Shown: one piece after another, positions 48,984 through 60,100 of the stretch
How positions within the stretch are numbered: position 1 is the first letter of the stretch
Layout of the letters: each line of letters starts with the position of its first letter
Origin: JACKBK01 sp963707275
GTDB lineage: Bacteria; Chloroflexota; Anaerolineae; JAAEKA01
Direction: 5' to 3'
Assembly (NCBI GenBank): GCA_963707275.1
Contig: CAVPPH010000006.1
Location: 393,613-457,612, forward strand
DNA length: 64,000 nucleotides
Notes under the pieces: generated by a model
What the model was told of the DNA's origin: nothing
Database searches by the model: none
Seen by the model: the letters and a program-made list of their open reading frames with translations, nothing else
Translations under genes and position numbers: made by a program

Positions 48984-50895
48984 TCACTTGATCCAGATCG
49001 GGTCGTACTCGTCCCAGGTCGTGGCGCTGACCTTGCGCCAGTCGTTGAGGTTGTCGGCGTCGATGATGAAGATCTGTTTGGTGCCCTCGCGGTTGGACCA
49101 GAAGACGATGTGCTGGCTGTCCGGTCCCCAGGAGGGATGCTTGTCCCATTCCCAGGTGTTGGGCGTCAGGTTCCACTGCTCGGTGCCGTCCTTGGCCTGC
49201 GCGATCCAGATGTCGTCGCTGCCCTTGTTCTGGCTGACGAAGGCGATGCGCTGACCATCGGGCGACCAGACCGGGTCGTAGTTGACCTTGGTCAGACCTT
49301 TGGAGATTCCCCAGGTCGGCGGAGCAAGGTCGTCAACCGGTCGACACTGGGCATACACGGCCGGCCAGTCATCGTCGCCCGTTTGCGTCGTATAGGTGCG
49401 GCAGGTGCCGTCAGGCGAGAAGGTCTCGCGCTCGCGCAGATCCTTGTAGACAGCGTTCATGTCCGGCTGCATTGCCCAGGTAGACCCGATTGCTGCCGTC
49501 GGGATCCATCACCCACCAGCCCTGCTGATCGGGCTTGTCGGCCCGGAAGAGGATCTTGCCCTGGTAGCGTTGGATGAGGACGCTCGCCGGAATCGCCGTC
49601 GGTGGTGGCGGTGGCGGCGCGGTGGGCCGAGGTGTTGCTGTTGGTGTTGGCGTTGGTGTCGTGGTCGGCGTTGCCGTTGGCGTGCTGGTGGGCGTGACGC
49701 AGGCGACAGCCTGTTCGAAGCGCGAGCAGGCCAGGGTGGTGTCGGACACTGGCAGGTCCTGGCAGGCCTTGCGGAATTGCTCGTAGGCGTCGTTGCAGTT
49801 GCCGGCGGCCCAGAAGGCGTCGCCGCTGCCCAGGTAGGCATCGTAGAGCGTGGTCAGGGCCAGGCCACCCAGATAGGCGGGATCCAGGTCGTAGACCGAG
49901 CGCAGCATCGGCAATGCCCGGTCGAACTGGCCGTTGTCGAAGCGCTCCTTGCCTTGCAGGAAGCGGCTGGCCAGATCGCGCTGCAGGCCGGCCTCGGCAT
50001 CCTTGGGGCGCAGGACCAGAACCTGTTCGAAATGGTCCAACGCTTCAGGCAGACAGGGATACTTCCGGTGGATCCTGCGACACGACAGCCAGCCCGACCG
50101 CCAGATAGCAGTCGGCCAGATACTTCTCCACTTTGACCCGCTCGTAAGTCCAGGTCGCGGCGGCGCACCTCCTCCAGCTTGGTCAGTGCAGTGTCGCAGT
50201 TGCCCTGGTGTGCGCTGGCTTCGCCCTCGCGGAAGAGAAGCGCTAGGTTCTGACGGTCGTCGATCTGCTTGAGGGCAGCCTCGACGTCGGCCGGCTTGTA
50301 GTCAGGATAGATCTCCTTGCAGTTGCAGGAAGTTCTGCTGCGCGCCGGTCAGGTCACCGGCCGCCAGCAGCGCGACTGCGTTGTCGTACATTGCCTTGCG
50401 CGTCCGCCCCTCTCCGATCTGGGAAAGGAAGCCGGCGGCTTCTCCATGGTCCGGTTCCAGGGTCAGCAGTTCAGCTACCTTCCGGTCAGCCTCGTCGAAG
50501 CTCTCGGCTGCGATCAATTGTCCGATCTGGGTAACTGTCTCGTCGACCTGTCGCTGATGAGCCGTCGCTTTCATCCTCGGCCCGATCTCATCCCGGAAGA
50601 ACCGGACGCCTCCGAACACCATCAGCGCCACCAGCACCAGGATCAGGCCGCGCACGATCAGCTTGCGCCACGGGAAGATGACGCGCTTGGGACGCACTTT
50701 GGTGGTGGCGTCCAGCTTGGCTTTGAAGCGCGCCTCGTCCAGCGCCTGTTCCACGGCGCGGTCGTCGGGATACTGGGGAACCAGCGCTTCAAAGCAGCGA
50801 ATCGCCTCCTGCCAGTGGCCGGCTTGCAGATGAGCCATGCCCTGGCTGTAGAGCGGATCGTTGTATCCAGGCTGTTGTCCTGCGGCAATGGTCAT
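48984..50895 (-). CDS. TPR-membrane-propeller protein in the tad locus (frame-broken)
   Basis: About 637 residues. The N terminus carries a TPR-type pair (MAHLQAGHWQEAIRCFEALV), a membrane helix (KLIVRGLILVLVALMVFGGV), more TPR-like helices (FDNGQFDRALPMLRSVYDLD), a Thr/Pro linker (VTPTSTPTATPTTTPTPT) and a C-terminal TolB-like propeller (VWSPDGQRIAFVSQNKGSDD, WGPDSQHIVFWSNREGT, EYDPIWIK). Frame changes lie near 50320, 50150, 50060 and 49470. It lies between tadC and tadA, where a TadD-type TPR lipoprotein would be expected, so it may replace TadD. Its linker-propeller half closely resembles the 18527 protein. Confidence 0.78.
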
Positions 50896-50961
50896 TGCGG
50901 ATCCTGGTAAACTGGTGTAGTCAGAAGTTCAACTTCTTCAGATGAACTCGATGGTCATGTC

Positions 50962-51910
50962 CTACCCGCCGCCCAGGATGCGGAACATGTCGATAAATGC
51001 CGGGATGCTGGGGCCCAGAATCACCACCAGCATGGACGGGAAGATGAAGAGCGCCAGCGGGAAGATCATCTTGACGCCGGCCTGACGGGCCAGCTCCTCG
51101 GCACGCTGGCGGCGCTTGACGCGCATCTGCTCGGCCTGGGTGTGCAGCACCTCGGCGATGCTGACGCCCAGCGTGCTGGACTGGATGAGCACGGCCACGA
51201 AGGTGCGCAGGTCCTGGACGCCGGTGCGCTCCACCATGCGCTGCAACGCCACGTTGCGCGTCGTGCCCATGCGCATCTCGGCCACCGCCCGGCGAAACTC
51301 CTGCGTCAAGGCGTTGTCCCAGCGCTCGCCCACCCGCAGCAGGGCCGACTCGAAGGCCAGACCGGCCTCGACGCCGATGGTCAGCATGTCCAGCGCGTCG
51401 GGCAGGGCGCGCTGGATCTGGTACTGGCGCTTGCGCACCCGCCGCTTCAGCCAGTAGGTCATCAGCAGGTAGCCCATGGCCGCCGCCGCCAGGGTGAGAC
51501 AGCACTGTTCGCGAGAAGCCCTGGTTACGGCTCACCAGAAGAAAGGCGCCGAGCCCGCCAGCAGAGCCACCATCAGACGCAGACCCATGAAATCCAGCGC
51601 GGTCATGCGCCCGGGGTTGCCGGCCATCACCAGTTGCTGCTGGAGCCGTGGAATCGAGCCCTGCGGTAGCAGCCGGCCCACGAAGCCGAAGAGGCCGCGC
51701 AACGGCGGCATCACCACCCGGCTGACGAAGGGGCGGCTCATCTCGCCCTCCAGCACGACATCGCCCCGGTCCAGATAGCCCTCCAGCCGTTCCTCCATTT
51801 GGCGGGTTGGCCGCGCCGGCGCGAAGGCCATCCAGATCAGGAGCACGGCCACCGTGATCAGGGCGGCAACGGTGAGGGGCGATGCAATACCGGCTAAGCA
51901 GGTCAACCAT
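50962..51910 (-). CDS. tadC: Tad pilus inner-membrane platform protein TadC (frame-broken)
   Basis: About 315 residues from ATG 51910 (AGGAG upstream; MVDLLSRYCIA), with a frame change near 51880 and another near 51500. Membrane helices LTVAALITVAVLLIWMAF, FMGLRLMVALLAGS and KMIFPLALFIFPSMLVVILG. The GspF/T2SSF domain is clear: LPDALDMLTIGVEAGLAFES, ALLRVGERWDN and FVAVLIQSSTLGVSIAEVLH. It partners TadB as the platform on which TadA acts. It lies 24 bases after tadB. Confidence 0.9.
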
Positions 51911-51934
51911 GGCGCGGCTCCTAACGTTTCGTGC

Positions 51935-52883
51935 TCACACATCGATGTCCACGATGCGGCGGATGATCAGAAAGCCGATGATCTCCAGAATGATTGCACC
52001 GACCGGCAGCAGGCGGATCCAGCCCGGCTCGAAGAGCCGGCTGATGTACTGCGGCGAGATAATGAACATGCAGAAGCCGACGAAGAACGGCAACAGCGCC
52101 AGGACGTAGCCGGTGAGGCGCTGCTGGGCCGTCAGCACCCGGATATCGCGCAGCAGGCGAATGCGGTCGCGCACGGTGTAGCCGATGGTGTCCAGCGTCT
52201 GGGCCAGGTTGCCGCCCGTCTCGTACTGGACGTTGATGGCCGTCACCACCATGTCCCAGTCGCTGCTGCCGACCCGCCCGGCCATGTCGGCCAGCGCCCG
52301 CTGCACCGGAACGCCCAGCGTGATGGCTTGCGTGACCCGTGCGAACTCTTTGGACGCCGGGTCGGACATCTCGTCCACCAGCAGGCCCATGGCCTGGGTC
52401 AGGCCATAGCCGGCCCGCAGGGCGCCTACCAGCAGAGTCAGGATGTCGGGTATCTGTTCCGTGAAGGCACGCTGGCGACGCGTTCTCGCGTCTGCGCAGG
52501 TAAAACGCCGGCAGGAAGCTGAACGAAAGACCCAGAATCAGGCCCAGCAAGGGACCGCCGCGCCACAGCCCGAGCAGCAAGCCGATCGCAGCAGCGCCGA
52601 TGACGATCAAAGAGAACTCGGCCGCAGTCATGGAGACGTCGGCCCGGGTCAGCGACTCGGCCAGGCGCGGGCCGAAACCGAAACCAGCCACCATGCGGTT
52701 GAGCCTGGGCAAGCGTCCCCGTTGACCCAGGTAGCCATCCGTCGTTGCTCCAGCGACGCCGCCGTACTCCGTCAGTCGCTCTTCCACCGGATCACGCACG
52801 TTGAACATCCGCCAGAGAGCAAGGAAGCCCATCAGCACGGCGAGCATGACCAGCAGAGCGAAGATTAGGGGTCCGAGAGGCAT
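51935..52883 (-). CDS. tadB: Tad pilus inner-membrane platform protein TadB (one or two frame changes)
   Basis: About 316 residues. The N-terminal helix is IFALLVMLAVLMGFLALWRM; paired helices follow (FSLIVIGAAAIGLLLGLWRG, LLGLILGLSFSFLPAFYL). After a frame change near 52490 the T2SSF domain reads IPDILTLLVGALRAGYGLTQ, MGLLVDEMSDPASKEFARV and INVQYETGGNLAQTLDTIGY. It ends with two helices (VLALLPFFVGFCMFIISP, GAIILEIIGFLIIRRIV). TadB and TadC together form the platform. It precedes tadC directly. Confidence 0.9.
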
Positions 52884-53004
52884 AGGTTCAGAATGTCCGA
52901 GTTTCAGGAAGTCAGAAATCAGATGTCAGATGTCTGTGTGCCGTGAATCTATCGATGCGCCGAGACTCCATTCGTTATGCCCGCTGAGGCGGGCATCCAT
53001 GAGG

Positions 53005-54256
53005 TCACCCAGGCGCACGTGCCCGGTCGAACAGCCGGCTAAAGACGCCGTTGCCGTTGGTCTGGGTTTGCACGCCAGTCCACGAAGGGTCCTCGCGGGC
53101 TACGTCGTCGATCAGCCGCTGGGCAAAGCCGCGGAACGACTTGCCCAGCGCGCCGCGTCCGTGGCTCATGGCCACCGGCACGCCGCGGTTGACGCTGTGG
53201 GTCACCAGCGGCTGGTCGTCGGGAACTTTGTATTGCAGCGAGACTCGCAGGCGTTCCTCGATGTCGCCCACCGAGACGCCGCCGTTCATGGTGGAACGGT
53301 TCAGCACCAGCCAGACACGCTCGTCGGGATAGCCGCGGTCGTGCAACAGGTCCAGCATCAGGCGCGTGTTGCGCAGGCCCACCATCTCCGGCAGCACCGA
53401 CATGACGATGCGGTCGGCCCCGTCCAGGAAGGCGAAGGCGGTCTCGTCCATCGGCAGTCCCAGGTCCACCATGACCCAAGGGTACATGCGCTTGAGCAGC
53501 GCCAGGATCTGCTGCACCTGCGGCAGCGAGATCGGATGCGACAGGTCGGCCGGCGGCGGCGCCAGCAGCACGCTGATGCCCGAGGCGTGCGGGGTCATCA
53601 CGCTGCGGATCAGGTCGGGATCGAGGCGAGCCAGCCGCGGCAGCAGGTCCAGCACGGTCCGCTGGCCGGGCAGGTTCAACGCCACGTCGATGGCCGGCGC
53701 AGCGTAGTCGGCGTCCACCAGCGCGACCGGCTGGCCGGTGGCTTTTGCAGGCTGATGGCCGTGTTGATGGCCAGGGTCGTGCGGCCGGTGCCGCCCTTGG
53801 GGGCGCAGAAGATCACGCTGCGGCCGGGCGCTGTTTCGCTGTCACCCGACATCGCCCCGGTCGCTGGCTGCCTGCCCACCACCTGGCGCAGGGATGTGAC
53901 CAGCTCGTCGGGCTGGAGCGGCTTGGTGACGAAGCCGCGCGCGCCGGCCAGCATGGCCTGCTGGGCCGTCGCCAGCCGTCGCCGGGCACCATGGTCAGGA
54001 TGGCGGCGCCGGGGCGCGCGCCAGGAGTTGGCGGATCAATGTCGTAACGCTGGACGTACCCAGCGCGTCGTCCACCAGCACCACGTGCGGGATCAGATCC
54101 TGGGCGCGCAGGGGGGCCAGATCGGGCTGGGAAATCCAGTACAAGCCGGTACTCGCCGATGCGCCCGGCCAGGGCCTCGGTTACCTCGTCACGCGCGCTT
54201 TCCTCAACGCTGACGACCAGAAGACGAAGGGTTTCACCTGAGATCAAACCTGCCAC
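53005..54256 (-). CDS. cpaE: Pilus localisation ATPase CpaE/TadZ (frame-broken)
   Basis: About 417 residues from GTG 54256 (GAGGGAGAA upstream). The N-terminal receiver-like domain (ETLRLLVVSVEESARDEVTE to ARGFVTKPLQPDELVTSLRQ) is followed by a MinD/ParA-type ATPase (VIFCAPKGGTGRTTLAINTA, deviant Walker A; YPWVMVDLGLPMDETAF; RVWLVLNRSTMNGG). Frame changes lie near 54130, 53975 and 53735. CpaE/TadZ proteins place the Tad machine at a cell pole or focus. It is 13 bases before the end of cpaB in operon order. Confidence 0.9.
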
Positions 54257-54269
54257 GTGTGTTCTCCCT

Positions 54270-55058
54270 CTAGCGGCCCACGGCGTTTGGTATTTCGTAA
54301 CGATCCAGCAGGTAATCCACGTCCACCGGCTCGGTCTCGAAGGGCCCCTCGTCGCCTGGCGCGCGCACGACAATATCTACGACGCCGCCTGCGTCCTGGA
54401 CGTATTTCAAGGTCAGCGCATCCTGCGGTGTGATGGTCAACAACAGGGCTTTCGGGGCGCCGTCCTGGCCGCCGGTAGTTGTTTCCTCGCGCACAATCGC
54501 CGCGATGGTGACGTTCTCCAGGAGGTTGAAGGTGGCTTGCTCGGAGTCGCTGTTGTCTTCCACACCGCGGTCGGTCGGAAAGTCCAGCGAGAAGAGCAGA
54601 TCCACGTGGTCCCCCGGCTTGAGGAAGTTGATGCGGCTCATCAGGTCCTGAATGGGGAAGGCCATCAGCACCTCGCCGTCGGCCAGCACCAGCGCCACCC
54701 GTCCGTCGCCGGAGATCAGGTTGGGATCGGTCAGCCGGTCGCCGATCAGCACCTCACCCTGCGCAAGGTTGGTCAGGGTGATCTTGCCCTCGGCGTTGGC
54801 CGGATCGTTGACGTAACCCTCAGGTACTGTGCCGGCCGGCACCTCCTGCGATTCCAGCATGTCGGCAGTGAGTTGGGCGCCTACTTCAATGTTCTGTGTT
54901 GCCACCACCGCTTGTATCGTAGCAGTAGCATTTGACAACTGCCCGCTTCCGGTCACGGGCGTTGCCAGGCGGTTGAGGGTGACGAACGCGATAATGCCGG
55001 CCAGAATAGCTACTACCACACCGGCCGTCAACCAAAGACATCCACGCGTGCGCGCCAT
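54270..55058 (-). CDS. cpaB: Flp pilus assembly protein CpaB/RcpC
   Basis: 262 residues, intact. One N-terminal membrane helix (LTAGVVVAILAGIIAFVTLN) anchors a periplasm-side protein with an SAF domain (VVATQNIEVGAQLTADMLES, AQGEVLIGDRLTDPN) and the CpaB C-terminal domain (INFLKPGDHVDLLFSLDFP, LLTITPQDALTLKYVQDAGG). In diderm species it links to the RcpA secretin; no secretin gene is visible in this locus, in keeping with a monoderm envelope. Confidence 0.93.
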   Translation of the reverse strand: MARTRGCLWLTAGVVVAILAGIIAFVTLNRLATPVTGSGQLSNATATIQAVVATQNIEVGAQLTADMLESQEVPAGTVPEGYVNDPANAEGKITLTNLAQGEVLIGDRLTDPNLISGDGRVALVLADGEVLMAFPIQDLMSRINFLKPGDHVDLLFSLDFPTDRGVEDNSDSEQATFNLLENVTIAAIVREETTTGGQDGAPKALLLTITPQDALTLKYVQDAGGVVDIVVRAPGDEGPFETEPVDVDYLLDRYEIPNAVGR

Positions 55059-55069
55059 AGTTGGTGCTC

Positions 55070-55517
55070 CTATTCTAGCCGCATGGTTGCCTGGCTACCC
55101 AGGGTCAACCCCGCAGGCAATAGCGGATCGATAAGACCAAAGAAAGGGTTATAGTCGTAGCTGGCCTGCACTGTGATTTCCGCTGCGTCTGACCGACTGA
55201 TGGTGACACTAATGTCGGGTAGGGTCAAGAGCCAGGCTTTTGGACATGCTCCATCGCGCGCAATAGCGGTTTGGGGCTGTGACAGTGCTCTCAATAGAAC
55301 TGTCAACTGGCGGCAAATAGCTGTTGGGGTTTGGGTTGGTGCGACGGACAACCGCCCATCGCGCGCCCTCCCGTGCCACGTTGGACAGTGACTGTTCTGC
55401 GTGAACACGATCACCCCGAACTCGATGATGCCGAAGATCGAGCGTCATCAACATGATGAAGACGAAGGCGTATTCCACCAACTCCTGACCTTCGTTGCGT
55501 TTCAATTGCGCAAACAT
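55070..55517 (-). CDS. tadE: TadE-like pseudopilin, first copy (frame-broken)
   Basis: About 149 residues from MFAQLKRNEGQELVEYAFVF (ATG 55517; GGAG 12 bases upstream; a GTG at 55529 is possible). The motif G|QELVEYAFVFIMLM is a prepilin-like cleavage site and hydrophobic segment. After frame changes near 55440, 55380 and 55250 come SLSNVAREGARWAVVRRTNP, PPVDSSIESTVTA, ITVQASYDYNPFFGLIDPLL and a stop at 55070. TadE-type minor subunit, 11 bases before cpaB. Confidence 0.82.
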
Positions 55518-55831
55518 GGTGGAATACACTCCAAGGTAGACATAGTAGTCAGATAGTCAAGGAACGCTGCCTAAGGACGCGTCTATCAGGGGTAGTGATG
55601 GAGTTGGCCGGTCTACTGCCCCTGCTCACGACGTCTGCTGAGATGTGTCTACTCATGAAGCACGTAGATCGCACAGACTGGTCCGGATTCAAGCGAGCCA
55701 AGTCAGTAGCCGGTGGACCTCGAAACCATGCTTGCGATCGGTAGACATTGCCACCGCCCCGCCAGACCAGTCGCGATCCAGGATATGCGACGTCGAAGCA
55801 ATGCGTTGAAGCCGTCACTCATGCCGAGAGT
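55518..55831. other. Region between flp and tadE, no gene seen
   Basis: About 314 bases. The frame continuing past the flp stop reads TLGMSDGFNALLRRR, which does not look like a pilin. No clear terminator or promoter pair was found. It may be a processing or attenuation region separating the abundant pilin message from the rest of the operon. Confidence 0.5.
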
Positions 55832-55951
55832 CTACACAGCGGCCACCACAACCAGCGCGATCAGGCCGATCAGGAGGGCATACTCGGCCAGGTCCTGGCC
55901 ATCTTCCTGGGGCAGAACAGTCCGCAGGTACGTCAGAAAATACTGCAACAT
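55832..55951 (-). CDS. flp: Flp-family type IVb pilin, very short
   Basis: 39 residues from ATG 55951, with AAGGAGG nine bases upstream. The leader MLQYFLTYLRTVLPQEDG ends at a type IVb processing site, G|QDLAEYALLIGLIALVVV, with Glu at +5 and Tyr at +6. The mature pilin would be only 21 residues, against about 35-45 in typical Flp pilins; the stop (TAG) comes directly after VVAAV, where others continue. It may be truncated by a base error, but all three frames close soon after. Confidence 0.8.
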   Translation of the reverse strand: MLQYFLTYLRTVLPQEDGQDLAEYALLIGLIALVVVAAV

Positions 55952-56417
55952 GGTGAGGTTCCTCCTTGAAAAGGGAATGGTTGCCTCTTCACGAGGCGGT
56001 CTGTGGAAACAAGACACAAAGTAGTGGTACGGTCAGCGCCACCCCCTCAAGGCAGCCAGCCTTCAGCGGCGCGCGACAACATCGATTGTGAGGCCGTGGT
56101 TACCTCCTCTTCCCTGTTCCGCACTTACTCCCAAGCGGCAAAGTATCTGTTGTGGCTACGATGTACAACGAAAGGACGATGAATTGGGGACCCCTGCTGC
56201 TACTTCGGTTCCAGCATCTGCTGTCCCCTGGTACATCACAATCATAGCAGACTTTTCGCGCCAAAGTCAGCAGGAAGTTCTTAGAAGTTCTTTAGAAGTC
56301 GAGTCCCAGTGGTCACGGGGACTGTGGAGGCTGGTTACCTGGGATTGCAGCTTTGGCTTGCGCGCGATATGATGGAACGCCCCCAGCCGCTCCTACCAGT
56401 GAGCACGATGGAATGAG
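55952..56417. other. Upstream region of flp, no gene seen
   Basis: 466 bases between the flp start and the end of the OmpR-type regulator gene. It holds the strong flp ribosome site and small dyads such as GCCTC-GTGAA-GAGGC (55985-55999). I find no confident -35/-10 pair. It probably contains the tad operon promoter and perhaps a binding site for the regulator encoded just upstream. Confidence 0.5.
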
Positions 56418-57119
56418 CTACGCGTTGGTTGCCACGGCGACTGATTCCACAAACCGATACCCTACCCCCCACTCCGTCTCAATGTAGTGCGCTGCACTGT
56501 CGGATTCCAGCTTCTGGCGCAGGTAGCGGATGTAGACGGGGACGATGGATGTGTCGTCGGCGTATTCAGCGCCCCAAACCTCGGTCAGCAATTCGTGGTG
56601 CGACACGGTGCGTCCGGCGTGCTGCACCAGATAGCTCAGTAGCCGGAATTCGGTGGGCGTCATGTGCACCGGCTGGCCGTTCAGGGCCACCATCCGCCGG
56701 TTGTGGTCCACCGCCAACGTGCCGTCGTCGTACACCATCGGCCCGCCTGCGTCGTCCGTGCGCTGCCGGCGCAACACGGCCTCGATCCGCAGGCTCAACT
56801 CGTGCAGATTGAACGGCTTGCGGATGTAGTCGTCCGCGCCCAGGCTCAGCCCGTTGATCACGTCGTGTTGCATGGTCTTGGCCGTCAGCATGATGATCGG
56901 CACGTCGGAGACCGCTCGCAGTCGCCTGCATACCTCCCAGCCGTCCATCCCCGGCATCATCACGTCCAGCAGTACCAGGTCGGGTCCTTCGCGGGTCGCT
57001 GTTTTCAATCCGGCCTCACCTCCGTTGGCCGACAGCGGCGAGTGTCCCCTGGTTTGGAGATGCGTTACCAGAAGGCGTGTCAGGGTCGGATCGTCTTCAA
57101 TTATCAGTATCTTTGCCAT
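56418..57119 (-). CDS. OmpR/PhoB-family response regulator
   Basis: 233 residues from MAKILIIEDDPTLTRLLVTH, intact. Receiver: acidic pair in IIEDD, phospho-Asp in LVLLDVMMPGMDGWEV, switch Thr in IIMLTAKT and Lys in YIRKPFNLHE. The C-terminal winged helix is MTPTEFRLLSYLVQHAGRTV, LLTEVWGAEYADDTSIVPVY and IETEWGVGYRF. Its start overlaps the end of the kinase gene by 23 bases, so the two are coupled. Because it lies just upstream of flp in the same direction, it is the natural candidate to control the tad operon (inference). Confidence 0.95.
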   Translation of the reverse strand: MAKILIIEDDPTLTRLLVTHLQTRGHSPLSANGGEAGLKTATREGPDLVLLDVMMPGMDGWEVCRRLRAVSDVPIIMLTAKTMQHDVINGLSLGADDYIRKPFNLHELSLRIEAVLRRQRTDDAGGPMVYDDGTLAVDHNRRMVALNGQPVHMTPTEFRLLSYLVQHAGRTVSHHELLTEVWGAEYADDTSIVPVYIRYLRQKLESDSAAHYIETEWGVGYRFVESVAVATNA

Positions 57120-60100
57120 CGGCTTCTTCTCTCCTCCAACTGGGCAGCGCCAAGGTAAACTGGCTTCCCTCGCCCGGCTCGCTGCGGACATCCAGCGAGC
57201 CGTTCATTCCCTCAACCAGCATACGGGCAACATACAGCCCCAACCCGTAGCCGTAGACCTGGCGTGCGTCGCTGCTGTCCAAACGCTGAAAGCGCTCAAA
57301 GATACGTTGCTGGTCTTCCAAGGCGATGCCAGGGCCGGCGTCGCTGATGGTGATGGTTGCCTCGTTCGCTCCGTCGCGGGCGACAAGGATGTCCACCGTA
57401 GTGTCCGCCGGTGCATATTTCACCGCGTTGTCGATCAGACTGTCAATGACGGTGCGCAGCGCCTGTTCATCCGCCCAGACCCAGATCGAGCGGTCGTCTG
57501 ATCTGGAGGCGCAGTTGATGGTGGTGCTGGGTCCTGCGCCACTGGTTCACCACTTCCTCGATGATGGCGCCGGCCGGCAAGGGCCGCAGCTCCAGGCTGC
57601 AGGTCGCCCGTTTCGATGCGCGACAGATCCATGAAACGGTTGGCCAGCTCTTCCAGCCGCAGGCTCTGCGCCTGCAGCATTTCAAGCTCTTCACTTGAGT
57701 GACCGGCTGCGCTGCTGGCAGTCTGTTGGGACAACAGCATCTGGCCAATGGCGCTGATGTTGGCCAACGGCGTGCGCAGTTCGTGAGAGAACGTGGCGAT
57801 CAGGTCGCGCTGGAACTGCTCCATGCGCCACTTGTCGCTGACGTCGTGGACCAGCACCACCATGCCGCCGCTGGGATTACCACGGCCTGCCAACGACGCC
57901 GCGCGCATCTCCACAATGCGCTGCCCGCCCCAGCGCGGCCGGATGATCCAGCGGTCTTCGAAGAATGCATCCGAATAGTCCAATGTACCGGTCAGCGCGC
58001 ACCTGCCGTTGCATTGGCGTGTCCCTGTGCATCCGAAGACCTGACAGATCCCGTGGCCGAGGGCTTCCTCGGCTCGCCAGCCGGTCAAATCCTCGGCCGC
58101 CGGGTTGAGCGAGGTCACGTGGCCGTCGGTTGTGATCGTCAGCAGCCCGTCGGTCAGGTTGGTGACCATCTGCTCCGAGCGCAGTTTCTCGCTCTTGAGC
58201 TGCAGGAAGAGCTGTGCAGTTCTCGAAAGCTACAGCGGTGTAGTCGGCCAGGCTCGTCACGGTGCGCTGCATTTCGACACCGAAGGCATGCGGCATGCTG
58301 CTCTGGAGCATCAGCACGCCGAAGGTATGCCCATCGCGGCGGATGGGCGTCACCAGTCGCTCGGATGTTTCGGACAACATCTCCGGCACGGAGTCGTCAC
58401 CTGCTTTCACCAGGAGAGCGTCCGGAAGGCTGTGTGCCATTCCGACCAGGCGACCAATGGCGTTTTCATCCAACTCTGCCTTCCACAGATCATAGGCCGG
58501 GAGTGTACCGGGGCGATCCATGCCAATCAGTCCGGCGTCCGCGTCGGTGATATCAATTGCACAACGCAGCGCCCGATGTGCAATTTCTGCGGGATCGAGG
58601 ATCTCGTTGAGTTCCTGGGAGGCTCGCTGCAGAGCGTTGAGCTGGTGCAAGCGGCGCGCCAGGGCACGGTCGGCCAGTACGTAGCGGCAAGCCTGGGCCA
58701 ACGCTCGCTGGCCCGCGGTCACCAGTGGCTCCAGGGTGTCACGGTCTGCGTTCGTAAACGGGCTGAGCGAGAGGTCGAACAGCGCCAGTATTGCCAGGGT
58801 GTCGCCGTTTTCGGCTTTCAACGGGCAGGCCAGCAGGGTCAGCGGGGTACCCGCGCCGCGCCCGGGATGGGGCGTGAAGCGCGGATCGGTGTACAGGTCG
58901 TCGACGATCACCGTCGTGTCCTGGTCGATCAGCCAGCGTGCCAGGCTGTTTCGACCCGTTCCGCGCAACGCGACCGACTCGCTGTCGTCTACCAAAGTCC
59001 ACTGACCGTCCACCGGGTCGCTGACGAGCATGGCTGCGCTGTCAGCTTGCGTCAGCGACTGGGCCTGTTGGCGCAGGAAGTTCACGACCTCGTCGATCTC
59101 CGACGCGCGCGCCAGCAGTGATTCCTGCTCGAAGACCGTGCCGGTCAGCGTTCGCCGGCTGCGCAGCGAGGTTGCCAGGGTGGCTGCGAGGAATCCGAAC
59201 AGAATCAGGATCAGCGAGTAGGTGATCAGCCTGGCGGCGGCCGCTGAAAAGGCTGGCGTGCCCCAGGTTTGCAGCGTTGCCGGCGCCATGGCGCTGGCGA
59301 TGAACAGGGTGACTACGACCACCGCAGTCATGCCGCGCCGGCTGTAGGCTGCCAACACTACTGGCGCGATACCCAGCACGAACACCAGACCGATGGCCTC
59401 GCTGAGCAGTGCGGCAGTCAGTGGTGCAACCAGGCTTAAGAGCAGCACTGCCGCGTACCAGTCGTTGAACTGGCGTTCTTCGGAACGGTGGGTTTTGGCA
59501 AGGTTTTCGGTCATACGACCACTTACCAGAGCAAGACAGACTGTGGCCACGACGTTGCACGCAATGCCCGGCAACAAGGAGCGGAAACGGTGGCGCAACA
59601 AGGTGTTGACCACCGAGATTGCTGCGGCATATGCAAGCAGCCAGACCAACGTTGTCAGCGAGGGCGCAGCGGTGGTAACACTCGTGTAGACCAACAGGTT
59701 GAGCAACGTGATCTTGGCGGTCGTGTTCCAGATGTTGCTGGAAGTCTCCTGAACCAGCAGGTGGTAGCACCAGCCGCGGAAAAAGAGTTCCTCACCCACC
59801 GCTCCCAGTCCGGCGCGGGCGAAGACCAGCCACAGCAGCGTCCCACTGACCAGCGCGGGCCGCGTCTCTGCTGGCAACAACGCCTGGCCGGTGAGCAACA
59901 TGTGCAGCCCCAGCGCCAGTCCCGCGCCGATGCCGATGGTCACATTGACGATCCAGCGGTCGCCGAACAGTCCCAACTGGCGTGCAGAGACGGGAAAGCG
60001 ATGCGCGGTGCGGGCAAGCCACGGCCAGGTGACCAGCGGTGCGGCGATGGCCAGGAGAGGAAGGAAGGGAGCCTGCAACAGGGAGGAGACGGGTGGTGAA

